DNA of 64,000 nucleotides from Nostoc sp. JL33 (GCF_017114985.1 NZ_JABXKP010000007.1:122618-186617); one strand, 5' to 3'. Counted from the stretch's first letter, positions 1 to 8,934 are shown. The notes: generated from the sequence alone by a model not told the origin. A program made the numbers and translations.

Positions 1-260
1 GGATTTCGGTAAGCCATGCAATTTTGGATTTTAGATTTTAGATTTTGGATTAATTAGGGATTGGGAATTGGACATTGGGCATTTGTTATTCCCCTTGCCC
101 CCCCACTCTCGACTCTTCACTCCCCGCTACCTACTACCGGCAGCTTTCAAAGCTGAACGTAGCATGATAAATTCAATGCGATTGGCTTTGCCACTGCCCC
201 TTGGGCGATCGCATTGCGTGTTGATCAGACAATTGCTTCCTTCCATAATTCAGGTTAAAT
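1..260. other. Intergenic region upstream of malQ
   Basis: No gene is supported here. The first 70 bases are AT-rich repeats of the 'attttgga/ttttaga' kind that recurs at about 5.46 kb, 19.28 kb and 33.29 kb in this window. One HIP1 octamer lies near 207. The malQ promoter was not identified with confidence. Confidence 0.6.
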
Positions 261-1769
261 ATGCCTTTTCCTAGATCCAGTGGTATTTTGCTGCATCCTA
301 CCTCTTTCCCCAGTCGATTTGGCATTGGGGATTTAGGCTTAGAAGCCTATCGCTTCATTGATTTTCTCAAAGAGAGCCATCAACAATATTGGCAAGTTTT
401 ACCCTTAGGCCCTACTGGATACGGCAATTCCCCGTATATGTGCTACTCGGCAATGGCAGGAAATCCCCTGCTGATTAATCCAGAAAAACTCCTAGATGAG
501 GGTTTGCTAGCTGAAGAAGACTTTGCTAATTTACCAGGATTTCCGGTAGAAAAGGTAGATTTCCAGCAGGTTGTGCCAATTAAGATTGGGTTACTCAAAA
601 AAGCCTGTGAAAACTTTAGAACCAATGCTACGCCTATCCAGCATAAAGAGTTTGAAGGTTTTTGCGATAGTAAAGCCTATTGGCTAGATAATTACGCCTT
701 ATTTATGGCGCTCAAAGATGCTAACGACAATGCAAGCTGGCATACATGGGATCGAGAACTTGTGAAGCGGGAACCGGAAGCATTAGCTGATGTAGAGCGT
801 CGGCTGAATGGAGAGATTTTTTATTACAAATTCGTCCAATTTGAGTTTTTCCGCCAGTGGTCAGACCTAAAAAGTTACGCCAATATGCGTGGCATTGACA
901 TTATCGGCGATATCCCCATCTACGTAGCTCACGATAGCGCGGACGTGTGGGCGCATCCCGACATCTTTTGCTTAGATGAAGAGACAGGAGTTGCTGCCCA
1001 AATGGCAGGAGTTCCACCAGATTACTTTAGCGCCACCGGTCAATTGTGGGGAAACCCGGTTTATAACTGGGAGGAATTGCAAAAACAAGACTTTAAATGG
1101 TGGGTACAGCGCTTTGAGGCAATGCTGGATTATGTAGATATAATTCGCATTGACCACTTCCGAGGCTTTGAGGCTTATTGGTCTGTGCCCAAAGGCGAAC
1201 AAACTGCCATGAATGGTAAATGGGTGAAAGCGCCTGGTGATGCTTTTTTTGAAGTGATTAGACAGAAGTTGGGCAAACTACCTGTCTTGGCGGAAGATTT
1301 GGGAGTAATTACACCAGAAGTAGATGCGCTGCGAGACAAGTATGAATTTCCTGGGATGAAAGTTTTGCAGTTTGCCTTTGGTTCTGATCCCGGTAATCCA
1401 TTTTTACCATTTAATTACCCGCGAAATGCTGTAGTTTATAGCGGGACTCACGATAATGACACAACTGTAGGCTGGTTTAATTCAGCCAACGACAACGAAA
1501 AGCAAAACCTCTTGCTTTATTTAGGTTGTATTAGTCCTGAAGGCATCCACTGGGATTTAATTCGCCTAGCTTTGAGTTCCATAGCCAACCAAGCGATTAT
1601 TCCTTTGCAAGATATTTTGGGATTAGGAAACGAAGCGCGGATGAATTTTCCCAGTGTTGCTGAGGGTAACTGGGAGTGGCGCTATCAAGCGTCAGCGTTG
1701 ACACAAGAATTAGGCGATCGCTTAAAAGTTCTTACCAGACTCAATGGACGCGCCCCGCAAGCACAATGA
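261..1769 (+). CDS. malQ: 4-alpha-glucanotransferase (amylomaltase, GH77)
   Basis: Amylomaltase transfers alpha-1,4-glucan segments between maltooligosaccharides in cytosolic glycogen turnover. The 502-residue length is normal for bacterial MalQ. The GH77 motifs are present in order: IRIDHFRGF with the nucleophile Asp near residue 298, VLAEDLG with the acid/base Glu near 345, and GTHDNDT with the third carboxylate Asp near 398. The N-terminal motif RSSGILLHPTSF is also typical of the family. The ATG at 261 puts that motif close to the N-terminus, as in homologues. The gene stands alone: no other glycogen gene flanks it, and the next gene is convergent. Confidence 0.95.
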   Translation: MPFPRSSGILLHPTSFPSRFGIGDLGLEAYRFIDFLKESHQQYWQVLPLGPTGYGNSPYMCYSAMAGNPLLINPEKLLDEGLLAEEDFANLPGFPVEKVDFQQVVPIKIGLLKKACENFRTNATPIQHKEFEGFCDSKAYWLDNYALFMALKDANDNASWHTWDRELVKREPEALADVERRLNGEIFYYKFVQFEFFRQWSDLKSYANMRGIDIIGDIPIYVAHDSADVWAHPDIFCLDEETGVAAQMAGVPPDYFSATGQLWGNPVYNWEELQKQDFKWWVQRFEAMLDYVDIIRIDHFRGFEAYWSVPKGEQTAMNGKWVKAPGDAFFEVIRQKLGKLPVLAEDLGVITPEVDALRDKYEFPGMKVLQFAFGSDPGNPFLPFNYPRNAVVYSGTHDNDTTVGWFNSANDNEKQNLLLYLGCISPEGIHWDLIRLALSSIANQAIIPLQDILGLGNEARMNFPSVAEGNWEWRYQASALTQELGDRLKVLTRLNGRAPQAQ

Positions 1770-1866
1770 GGAGTGGGGAGTGGGGAGACAAGGGAGACAA
1801 GGAAGAGGGAGGAGTAAATGCCTCCTTGTCCTCCTTGTCCTCCTTGTCCTCCTCATCTCCCTCATC
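1770..1866. repeat. Purine-rich / pyrimidine-rich tandem repeat between convergent genes
   Basis: The first part is built of GGGGAGT and GGGAGACAAGG units. The second part is the opposite strand type, with CCTCCTTGT repeated several times. The two halves are partly complementary, so the transcript could fold into a long hairpin. It sits between the convergent malQ and rodZ-like genes and may act as a bidirectional end. Such low-complexity spacers are common in Nostoc-type genomes. Confidence 0.7.
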
Positions 1867-2676
1867 TCAAAACTTAGGTTTAGCAGCAATCCTAATTTCT
1901 TCCTCTTTCCCAGGCTCTCCCATTTGCTTGGCTTTCTCTTGATTGACGCTCATCAACACACCACCAGCATTATCAGTTTTTACTGTCAGTTGCTCTTGGG
2001 CTTTCCAAATCCGGTGAGTTCCTTCTGGTAAAGTACCCTCAAACTCGGTTTTGCCATCGGCTATTACGCGAATCCAAGATGACGCTTTCAAAGTGACACC
2101 AATCTGTACAGCCTGTCTCTGTTGAACGCCGCTCAGGGTATCGCTGATCGGTTTAACCTCCACTGATTTTCCTTGGGCTAGTTTTGCTTTAACAACGGAC
2201 TTTTGTTTTTGATATGGCTGGTTTTGGCTATTACTTGCTTGTAGCACAGCGTTATTTAATAACTGAGATAAGCCACTTACAGAGCAGACAATTAGGAATA
2301 TGTAAAGAAAGTAAAGATGAATCGGACGTAGTTGATTAAGGGGTGAAATATTCCCCATACTTTCGGGGTTCACTTGTGCAGAACTGATTGGAAAAGTGCC
2401 AGAAAATTCTACTCCATTCAAGCCGAGTGCTTCGGCAAATTGCCTGATCAAACCCTGAATATAGATTGGTTCTGGCAGATCGTTTAAATTACCTTCTTCG
2501 ATCGCCTGCAATAATCGCCGGGGAATCCTGGTCAATACAACCACTTGCTCTAGAGATAGACCCTGTTCTTGACGCAATGCCAAAAGTTTAGCGCCCAATT
2601 CTGCCAACTTTTCGGCTCGTTGTTGCTCTAATAAAACTGATGGTTGGTGATTATTCTTCTTTCTGGGCCATTTCAT
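1867..2676 (-). CDS. RodZ-like helix-turn-helix membrane protein (DUF4115)
   Basis: The protein has 269 residues with a RodZ-like order. Residues about 20-90 form an HTH_25 (Xre-like) domain containing LSLEQVVVLTRIPRRLLQAI. A single membrane segment follows (LYFLYIFLIVCSVSGL), then a linker and a C-terminal beta-rich DUF4115 domain (ASSWIRVIADGKTEFEG). RodZ links the MreB cytoskeleton to cell-wall synthesis at the inner membrane, and this role is inferred from architecture only. It begins 29 bases downstream of the pseudouridine synthase gene on the same strand, so the two are probably co-transcribed. The C-terminal end runs up to the CCTCC repeat, so the last residues may be variable. Confidence 0.85.
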   Translation of the reverse strand: MKWPRKKNNHQPSVLLEQQRAEKLAELGAKLLALRQEQGLSLEQVVVLTRIPRRLLQAIEEGNLNDLPEPIYIQGLIRQFAEALGLNGVEFSGTFPISSAQVNPESMGNISPLNQLRPIHLYFLYIFLIVCSVSGLSQLLNNAVLQASNSQNQPYQKQKSVVKAKLAQGKSVEVKPISDTLSGVQQRQAVQIGVTLKASSWIRVIADGKTEFEGTLPEGTHRIWKAQEQLTVKTDNAGGVLMSVNQEKAKQMGEPGKEEEIRIAAKPKF

Positions 2677-2705
2677 GCCTGCTGACGCTCCTTAATTCCA
2701 CTGAA

Positions 2706-3464
2706 TCAATAATTAGGTTGCATTATTTGCTTTTGCAAAAAGTGAATCTCATGATCTTTGAGGGAACGATATTTACCCTCATCTAAAAAGGGTTCTTTTG
2801 GTGTTTGTAATTGAATTGGCCCAATAGCAGTTCGATGCAGCTTGATTACTGGGTATCCTAACTGTTGAGCTATACGGCGAATTTGACGATTTCTTCCCTC
2901 CTGCAACACTATTTCTAAAAAGCTTTGCTCGGCACAACGTTCTATTAGCTGTACCTTGGCAGCCCTGGTTTTTCTACCCTCCAACATCACACCCTGACGC
3001 CACATTTGTAGTACTGTTTCTGGGGGATGTCCTTTGACCAAAACACGATAAGTCTTGGAAATACTGTGACGTGGATGGGTTAGTCCAAATGTCAGTTCTC
3101 CGTCATTTGTCAGGATTAATGCTCCTGTAGAGTCTGCATCTAGACGTCCAACTGGGTGAATACCTGAACCCTCTCGTAATTCTTTCGGTAGTAAATCCAG
3201 AACTGTTGGCCTGTGGTGAGGGTCGTAGCAAGTCGAAACCACTCCCGCAGGTTTATGCAGCAATAGATATATTAAAGCCGGACGGTGCTTTTCGGATACG
3301 GGTTTACCATCCACAGCGATCGCATCTTTTTCGGGATCAACTTTTTGACCTAAATGTGCCAATACTCCATTGATCTGCACCCGTGAGTCCCTAATCATTT
3401 TTTCGGCTTCACGACGTGAGGCGATACCCCATTGAGCGAGAATTTTTTGTAACCGTGCCTCCAT
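2706..3464 (-). CDS. RsuA/RluB-family pseudouridine synthase
   Basis: This enzyme isomerises a uridine in rRNA to pseudouridine. An N-terminal S4 RNA-binding domain (residues about 2-50, RLQKILAQWGIASRREAEKM) precedes the catalytic domain. The family motif GRLDADSTGALILTNDG contains the catalytic Asp. The C-terminal GRNRQIRRIAQQLGYPV is typical of the RsuA/RluB/RluE/RluF group. At 252 residues the length fits RluB/RsuA, but the sequence alone does not tell 16S from 23S as substrate. It is the first gene of a probable two-gene minus-strand unit with the RodZ-like gene. Confidence 0.92.
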   Translation of the reverse strand: MEARLQKILAQWGIASRREAEKMIRDSRVQINGVLAHLGQKVDPEKDAIAVDGKPVSEKHRPALIYLLLHKPAGVVSTCYDPHHRPTVLDLLPKELREGSGIHPVGRLDADSTGALILTNDGELTFGLTHPRHSISKTYRVLVKGHPPETVLQMWRQGVMLEGRKTRAAKVQLIERCAEQSFLEIVLQEGRNRQIRRIAQQLGYPVIKLHRTAIGPIQLQTPKEPFLDEGKYRSLKDHEIHFLQKQIMQPNY

Positions 3465-3598
3465 GTGGAAATTGCTTATTTACTGTTAACAATTAAATGA
3501 TATTTGCATTTTGTAGCGAGTAGGCATAAATGTTACATTTAAAGCTTGTTTAATTTCTCTTCGGTTGTTGAGCAAATACTCATAAACAGATTGGTTAG

Positions 3599-4312
3599 AT
3601 GCCAGAGCTAAATTCCCAAACAAAAAATGCAAGTAAATTCCGCATAATTACGCAGGTACTCACAACAGCACTAAAGCTCTGGTTGAGAGCGCAAGTGAGC
3701 CAAATATCGGAATTAGAAGTTGAAATTAAAGCCAGCGATCGCCAAATTCTCTCTGGGCGCATCCCCTCGGTATCTATTTTTGCTACTGATGCAGTTTATC
3801 AAGGTCTCCTGATTACACAAATTCAATTAATCGCAGAAAATATTCGGATAAATATCGGCTCGGTACTCAAGGGACAGCCTCTGCGACTGTTAGAAACAGT
3901 ACCAGTGGTTGGGGATTTGATCGTAGACGAGAAGGATCTCAATGCTTCTCTCTCATCTGACTTATTATCTACTGCTTTGAGTGATCTATTGGTTAAAGTT
4001 TTACCAACACATTACCCACAGTCACAACCAATTAATTGGCAAGAAATTATCCTTGATAACAATCAAATTATACTGCGAGGCATGAGAGTAACCAATAGTA
4101 AAACAACACCTCTAGAGATTTGTCTGGGCTTACAGTTACTTAGTGGGCATGAGTTGCAAGTGGCACATATCCAAATCAAGCCCGACCAAGGAGATATGTT
4201 AAAAGACAATCATCAGTACAATCTGGATCTTGGCTCAGATGTCGATATCCAAGCACTAACGCTGATCCCAGGCAAGCTGGTATGTCGTGGACGGATTAAC
4301 GTTAATCCTTGA
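3599..4312 (+). CDS. DUF2993 (LmeA-like) domain protein
   Basis: The 237-residue protein resembles the cyanobacterial DUF2993 family, which is abundant in cyanobacteria and also includes mycobacterial LmeA lipid-binding proteins. Recognisable features are the N-terminal TQVLTTALKLWLRAQVSQIS and the repeated pattern of beta strands (SGRIPSVSIFATDAVYQGL, ALTLIPGKLVCRGRINVNP). No signal peptide or membrane helix is obvious. Function is unknown and a lipid-related role is only a family-based guess. It is divergent from the pseudouridine synthase gene across 134 bases that would hold both promoters. Confidence 0.8.
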   Translation: MPELNSQTKNASKFRIITQVLTTALKLWLRAQVSQISELEVEIKASDRQILSGRIPSVSIFATDAVYQGLLITQIQLIAENIRINIGSVLKGQPLRLLETVPVVGDLIVDEKDLNASLSSDLLSTALSDLLVKVLPTHYPQSQPINWQEIILDNNQIILRGMRVTNSKTTPLEICLGLQLLSGHELQVAHIQIKPDQGDMLKDNHQYNLDLGSDVDIQALTLIPGKLVCRGRINVNP

Positions 4313-4560
4313 TGATCACAAATTAAAAAATACTAAATACCACGCGATGTGCAACTTATTCTTAGAGGTTGTTTGAAAAGTGGTTGGCTGTATCTTTGCA
4401 CTTTCAGATTCCTCTAAAACGTTTTGCTACCGGACAGAGGAGCTTTAAAACATCCTTTTAGAACCCCGCTTCCATTTCTCGCCATGACGCGTCGGGAAAC
4501 CCACCCACGGCGCTAGTAGCTCCCCAATTCAATGCCCTGTTTGGCCAATGCCCAACTCAC
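4313..4560. other. Intergenic spacer between convergent genes
   Basis: There is no open reading frame of interest. The stretch lies between the convergent DUF2993 and cdsA genes. It carries mixed sequence with no hairpin followed by a clear T-run, and nothing else was recognised. Confidence 0.5.
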
Positions 4561-5448
4561 CTATTTACTAAGTAGTGGTAACAGCAATGTCACGAAATAG
4601 TAAACCAGAGGAGCTGTGAAAATATAACTATCGGTACGGTCTAAAATACCACCGTGACCGGGGATTAATTGTCCAGAATCTTTGACTCCAGCATCTCGCT
4701 TGAGCATAGATTCGGTAAGATCCCCTAGAAGGCTAGCAATGCCAATCAGCAAACCCAATGCTAAACCAGTGAATGGGGATCTGGGCAAGTGTAGATAATA
4801 GGCTCCGGCGATCGCTACGGCAACACTTGAAGTAATGCCAAAAACAGCGCCTTCTACAGTTTTTTTCGGGCTAATCTCAGACAGACGGGTTTTCCCAAAG
4901 AATTTGCCAATCGTGTAAGCACCGATATCGGCTGCCCAAATACACAAAAAAGTTAGCAGTGTTGCTGTATAACCTTGTGGTAAAGAAGCGGAACTTGCCT
5001 TTTGGCAGAAATCTGTCCAAATTGTGGGCCAGTAACCTCCGAAAGGGAGATTGCTAAAAGCAGCACTATCAATTGCTCGTAACCGCACCCAGTAACTTGG
5101 CAAATAACCTACGTAAAATAGCCCCATAATAGAAGCGGAAACATCAGCGATCGTGGCAAATTTTGGTTGAAACAGCAGGTAAAAACAAATAAATGTGCCA
5201 GCTATTGGCATCACAGCATCAGCTAAACTGCCATCAAGGGTACAAATCACCAGCAAAACTTGGCTGACAGCCATAGTAGTTTTAGCGGCGGGAGCGATGC
5301 CTCTGGCTCGCACCAAATTAAAATATTCCTGTTGACCCAAAAAGATGATAACCGCAAACATGATGGTAAAGTACCAACCCCCCAGAAGGGTAACAGAAAG
5401 AGCAAGAGCGATCGCAACAATTCCACTAATAATCCGAGACCAGGGCAT
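4561..5448 (-). CDS. cdsA: Phosphatidate cytidylyltransferase (CDP-diglyceride synthase)
   Basis: CdsA converts phosphatidic acid and CTP to CDP-diacylglycerol, the precursor of phosphatidylglycerol, in the membrane. The protein has 295 residues and several hydrophobic segments. The CdsA signature is complete near the C-terminus: SMLKRDAGVKDSGQLIPGHG followed by GILDRTD. The ATG at 5448 gives MPWSRIISGIVAIALALSV, with a membrane helix at once, as in homologues. Upstream lies a run of 'tttggat' tandem repeats and no clear promoter. Confidence 0.95.
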   Translation of the reverse strand: MPWSRIISGIVAIALALSVTLLGGWYFTIMFAVIIFLGQQEYFNLVRARGIAPAAKTTMAVSQVLLVICTLDGSLADAVMPIAGTFICFYLLFQPKFATIADVSASIMGLFYVGYLPSYWVRLRAIDSAAFSNLPFGGYWPTIWTDFCQKASSASLPQGYTATLLTFLCIWAADIGAYTIGKFFGKTRLSEISPKKTVEGAVFGITSSVAVAIAGAYYLHLPRSPFTGLALGLLIGIASLLGDLTESMLKRDAGVKDSGQLIPGHGGILDRTDSYIFTAPLVYYFVTLLLPLLSK

Positions 5449-5673
5449 AGAAGTATTTTGGATTTTGGATTTTGGATTTTGGATTAGAGATTAGATATTC
5501 GAGATTAGGGATTGGTAATTGTGGCTTGGTTGCTTATGATCTACGACCTAAATCCCCAATCTAAAATCTAAAATCTGTTTTGGAAAGTGACGCTCCTGCG
5601 TCGAAGAGGCTGCGCTAACAGATCGCCAAAAGCCGGCGCTCCGACTTTCCGCAAAATCTAAAATCTTTTAGAT
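5449..5673. repeat. Short tandem repeats and small palindromes upstream of cdsA
   Basis: Bases 5456-5485 carry the heptamer-like unit TTTGGAT several times. Bases 5560-5665 carry AAAATCTA units and GC-rich pieces (GACGCTCCTGCGTC at 5589 is a near-palindrome). These are short tandem and dispersed repeats of the type known in Nostoc. No gene was seen. Confidence 0.65.
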
Positions 5674-6276
5674 TTAGTCTAGTTTCTCACCACTGAGGAT
5701 AAAAATAGGATCAACGGCGGTAAAGGTTTGAGAAAAGCCGCGCGTCTCTAAGCGGTTAACCGCAGACTGGACGACTTCGATATTTCTAGCCCTTAACAAA
5801 GAAAAGCTCTGCGAAATAGCATACAGACTTTCTAGATTAGCAGCTGTGGCTACAACCCGACCGGATGGTGGCAAATAATGCCAAGCTGCTTGCAGTATTT
5901 CCTGAATGGGGCGGCCTCCCTCGATACAAACGCGGTGAGGGGTAAGCTTGAGGTTATGTAAACACTCTGGGGCACTACCTTCAATTACTTCGACATTTTT
6001 CACTTCAAAGCGATCGCAGTTACGCTTGATCAGATTAGCTACTTCTTCATCCCGTTCCACAGCAATAATCTGTCCACCTGGACACAATAGCCCCACCTCT
6101 ACCGGAATTGTACCCGTGCCTGCGCCAATATCCCACAACACAGAATCTGATTTTAGTCGCAGTTGGGCAATTAATAGTAGTCGGACTTCTCGCTGGCTCA
6201 GGGGAATTCCTGGCAAATGTTCAAACAATTCATCGGGAATACCAGGGGAAATATAAGGCCAAAGTTGGGAGGGCAT
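5674..6276 (-). CDS. cbiT: Precorrin-6Y C5,15-methyltransferase (decarboxylating), CbiT subunit
   Basis: CbiT methylates C15 and decarboxylates the acetate side chain of precorrin-6B/7 in corrin (vitamin B12) synthesis. The 200-residue protein is a class I SAM methyltransferase with the motif VLWDIGAGTGTIPVEVG, the acidic second loop IIAVERDEE, and the family N-terminus PGIPDELFEHLPGIPLSQRE. The ATG at 6276 is preferred over an upstream TTG at 6288, because homologues begin close to SQLWPYISPGIPD. No other cobalamin gene or cobalamin riboswitch is present here. It is divergent from the kinase gene, with 94 bases between them. Confidence 0.9.
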   Translation of the reverse strand: MPSQLWPYISPGIPDELFEHLPGIPLSQREVRLLLIAQLRLKSDSVLWDIGAGTGTIPVEVGLLCPGGQIIAVERDEEVANLIKRNCDRFEVKNVEVIEGSAPECLHNLKLTPHRVCIEGGRPIQEILQAAWHYLPPSGRVVATAANLESLYAISQSFSLLRARNIEVVQSAVNRLETRGFSQTFTAVDPIFILSGEKLD

Positions 6277-6370
6277 AGAACTACGCAATTATACTAAAGA
6301 TATCGGTTTGCCAAATTGAAAAGCCATAAGCTCTAAAAACTTTTCAGCAGTAGCATTATCAGAAACCATA

Positions 6371-7798
6371 ATGATTGGCGAAATATTAGGCGATGTCCAG
6401 GGACAAGACGCTACGCGTCTACGCTACGAAGTTCAGCAGCTATTAGGAAAAAAAGCAGGGCGGCGGACGTTGTTAGCTCGTGATTTGCAAACTCAGGAAT
6501 TAGTTGTGATCAAGTTACTCTCTTTTAGTAGTGACTTTGAGTGGGATTCACTAAAGCTGTTTGAGCGAGAAGCCGAAACTTTAAAAAACTTAGCACATCC
6601 CTTAATTCCTCGCTATTTAAACTATTTTGAGGTAAATTTACCAACCATCAAAGGATTTGCTCTAGTACAAACTTATATTCCTGCACAAACTTTAGAGCAA
6701 TACTTACAAACTGGGCGGACTTTTACAGAAGCAGAAGTCAAACAGATAGCCAAAGCACTTTTAGAGATTCTCATTTACTTACATGGGCTGTATCCGCCTG
6801 TAATTCACCGTGATATTAAGCCTAGCAATATTTTATTGGGCGATCGCTCTGGTAATAGTATCGGTCAAGTTTACCTGGTAGATTTTGGCTCAGTGCAGAC
6901 TATCCTCGCCACAGAAAGCGGGACAAGAACTGTAGTAGGAACCTATGGCTATATGCCACCAGAACAATTTGGCGGACGTACCGTTGCAGCATCTGACATT
7001 TATAGTTTAGGCGCAACTTTAATTTATTTAGTCACGGGTACTCACCCAGCCGATTTACCCCAAAAAGATTTTCGCATTCAGTTTGAACAAGCGGCTAATC
7101 TGAGTCCCAGCTTTAGCAATTGGCTAAAGTCGATGATTGAACCGAGTTTAGAACGGCGTTTTAGTTCTGCTACCGAAGCGATGGCAGCTTTAGAGAACCC
7201 GCAACCGACAAACTTGCCTACTTTGGCTATTAACAAACCAGATGGGAGTAAGATTCAACTAACGAAAAATCAGGATTCTCTAGAAATTATCGTTCCACCA
7301 GCTGGTTTTGATGCATCAATAGTATTCACAGGTTTATTTGCGATCGTCTGGAATTCATTTATCCTCATTTGGACAATTGGCGCACTCTCGGCACCTTTTC
7401 CTATCAACATTCCCTTTGCCATGTTCTCACTTCCCTTTTGGGGTGCTGGCTTTGTGATGGTGTATAAAATTCTCTTTCATTTATTTGGACGCATCTGCTT
7501 ACGCCTGAATCGAGAACAAATTACCCTAACCTGGGAGTTATTTGCTGGGAAATTTTATCGTCCCCGTGCAGCCCCAAGAAAAAGTATTACTAAGTTGGTT
7601 TACATTCCCAAACATTTTACTAAAGACTCTGAGGGCAATAGAATTGCCGTTCCAGCACAATTGGATATTTGGGTAGGAGTAAAAAAATATCAGCTTGGTG
7701 GTATTAGTGGTGCGATCAAATCTGAAGCCGAACTGGAATGGCTAGCTTATGAATTAAGCGATTGGTTAGGTTTGCCAATTACAAATCCAATTAGATAA
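6371..7798 (+). CDS. Serine/threonine protein kinase with membrane-anchored C-terminal domain
   Basis: Hanks-type kinase of 475 residues. The kinase domain (about 15-275) has the ATP-binding Lys in LVVIKLLSF, the catalytic loop VIHRDIKPSNILLG, DFG in VYLVDFGSVQ, and the activation-segment end YGYMPPEQFGG. Two hydrophobic segments follow (FTGLFAIVWNSFILIWTIGA and FAMFSLPFWGAGFVMVYKIL), then a soluble tail ending WLAYELSDWLGLPITN. This layout is common in cyanobacterial kinases of unknown target. The N-terminus (residues about 12-18) is encoded by a short palindrome, AGACGC-TAC-GCGTCT, which resembles dispersed repeats elsewhere in the window. Confidence 0.92.
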   Translation: MIGEILGDVQGQDATRLRYEVQQLLGKKAGRRTLLARDLQTQELVVIKLLSFSSDFEWDSLKLFEREAETLKNLAHPLIPRYLNYFEVNLPTIKGFALVQTYIPAQTLEQYLQTGRTFTEAEVKQIAKALLEILIYLHGLYPPVIHRDIKPSNILLGDRSGNSIGQVYLVDFGSVQTILATESGTRTVVGTYGYMPPEQFGGRTVAASDIYSLGATLIYLVTGTHPADLPQKDFRIQFEQAANLSPSFSNWLKSMIEPSLERRFSSATEAMAALENPQPTNLPTLAINKPDGSKIQLTKNQDSLEIIVPPAGFDASIVFTGLFAIVWNSFILIWTIGALSAPFPINIPFAMFSLPFWGAGFVMVYKILFHLFGRICLRLNREQITLTWELFAGKFYRPRAAPRKSITKLVYIPKHFTKDSEGNRIAVPAQLDIWVGVKKYQLGGISGAIKSEAELEWLAYELSDWLGLPITNPIR

Positions 7799-8014
7799 TT
7801 AGTTGCGCTGATCATTGCTTTGTTCAACGTGTCCAGTTCTGTCTCGACCATACTCGATATAGAACTTATGTACTATTATGAGTGCAGATACTTGGCACAT
7901 TGCCCTATTCATCCAGCAAACTGCTCTAAAAAAATAGCTAATACTTGGAAAACTTATGCTTTTATGGATAATACTGTCTTGCGACTTACAAATGTACTAA
8001 CAAAGTTTAAATAA
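7799..8014. other. Intergenic spacer, no supported gene
   Basis: A 64-codon frame at 7820-8014 opens with TTG, has no ribosome-binding site and has no recognisable motif, so it is not called. The stretch leads into the methyltransferase remnant. Confidence 0.5.
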
Positions 8015-8161
8015 GATTTAATTGTAACCCTTACTACGAAACAAAATTTGGTGCTGCTTGCTGGTTCTAATATGACAGGTCGAGTTGCAGAAACTTTACA
8101 AAGACGCTGGTTAGCTTTTGAGATTGATAATAACCAGTCAGTACAGTTAGGACTGTTTTAA
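8015..8161 (+). pseudogene. C-terminal remnant of a DNA methyltransferase
   Basis: Reading in frame from 8015 to the stop at 8159-8161 gives a peptide ending in LAGSNMTGRVAETLQRRWLA and FEIDNNQS. This is the C-terminal SAM-binding motif (FAGSGTTG type) and tail of the N4-cytosine/N6-adenine DNA methyltransferase family, in which LDPFAGSNTTGRVAE is typical. Two residues of the usual DPF appear to be missing, and an in-frame stop lies just upstream at 8012-8014. No start codon or other methyltransferase motif survives, so this is the tail of a lost restriction-modification or orphan methylase gene. Confidence 0.65.
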
Positions 8162-8195
8162 AATAATTCGTAATTCGTAATTCGTAATTCATAAA
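8162..8195. repeat. AATTCGT short tandem repeat
   Basis: The heptamer TAATTCG is repeated three to four times just after the methyltransferase stop. The same unit occurs at 29321-29340 and near 29365. It is a short tandem repeat of the type dispersed in heterocystous cyanobacteria. Confidence 0.75.
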
Positions 8196-8204
8196 TAGAT
8201 GGGA

Positions 8205-8354
8205 TATCTGGAGATTTAGCGATATCAAGTTGGACAGTTGGCTGATTTCTGGGGGCAGGCTGCTGAATTGATTGTTATCAAGATTTAGCACCGTTGCCTT
8301 TTCTCTGGCAGCTTGTTCGATAATTTGCAAGAGTTCTTCGTTTTTCACCTGCAA
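8205..8354 (-). pseudogene. N-terminal remnant of a leucine-rich-repeat protein
   Basis: The minus-strand frame begins MQVKNEELLQIIEQAAREKA, followed by LNLDNNQFSSLPPEISQLSN. This is the N-terminus and first leucine-rich repeat of the cyanobacterial LRR/COR (ROCO-like) GTPase proteins. After about 50 residues the match stops, and the frame runs into the AATTCGT repeat and then antisense through the methyltransferase scar. Normal family members have several hundred to over a thousand residues, so this is a truncated fragment. Confidence 0.65.
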
Positions 8355-8760
8355 ACCTCACTAACTCTGTAGCGATATTTACCAGACTAGTGTATCGCAA
8401 CTTCTGCGATCGCACTCCCCCATAACTAGCATGGCGAAGGTATTGTTTTATTGGTTTTATTTATACCCTGTTTCTGCAAGCTACGGTGTACACACAAGTC
8501 ATCGAATTACCCAAAACAAAAACCTCAAAGAGTCCTGACGGACATTCCTCTCCTTACCAAGGAGAGGGACAGGTTTTGCGTAGCAGAACCAGGGTGAGGT
8601 TTCTTTGGAACTATTCGATAAACCGTAAATTCTGTTAAGACTGACTTGTGTATACACGGTAGGTTTTTGCAAGAGGATCGAGCGCTGATCACTGGCGAAC
8701 TCATCAGATTTGAGCCATCAATGTCTATATTTAATTACAGATGCCTTAGAGGAAATTTAT
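8355..8760. other. Intergenic region upstream of tatA with a dispersed repeat
   Basis: Bases about 8550-8605 contain CTCTCCTTACCAAGGAGAG followed by GGGTGAGGTTT. A near copy lies at 47733-47770. The remainder holds no recognised gene. The tatA promoter should lie in the last 120 bases. Confidence 0.55.
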
Positions 8761-8934
8761 ATGTTTGGACTGGGATGGCCAGAAATAGCTGTAATTACCA
8801 TAGTCGCTGTTCTAATTTTTGGGCCGAAAAAAATTCCCGAATTAGGAACCGCACTGGGCAAAACCCTACGAGGTTTTAAGGAGGAGATGAAAACTCCCAG
8901 CGAGGAAACCAATCAGGAAGAAGAAAAACAATGA
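8761..8934 (+). CDS. tatA: Twin-arginine translocase subunit TatA/TatE
   Basis: TatA forms the pore-like oligomer of the Tat system, which exports folded proteins across plasma and thylakoid membranes. The 57-residue protein starts MFGLGWPEIAVITIVAVLIF, giving one membrane helix, then the hinge FGPKKIPELG, an amphipathic helix and a short acidic tail EETNQEEEKQ. The ATG at 8761 is chosen over upstream in-frame starts because TatA proteins begin directly with the helix and because GAGGA precedes it at the right distance. The gene ends about 50 bases from the 3' end of the convergent cphA. Confidence 0.93.
   Translation: MFGLGWPEIAVITIVAVLIFGPKKIPELGTALGKTLRGFKEEMKTPSEETNQEEEKQ

Noticed and set aside
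7820..8014. 64-codon frame after the membrane kinase
   Set aside because: TTG start without a ribosome-binding site and no recognisable motif.
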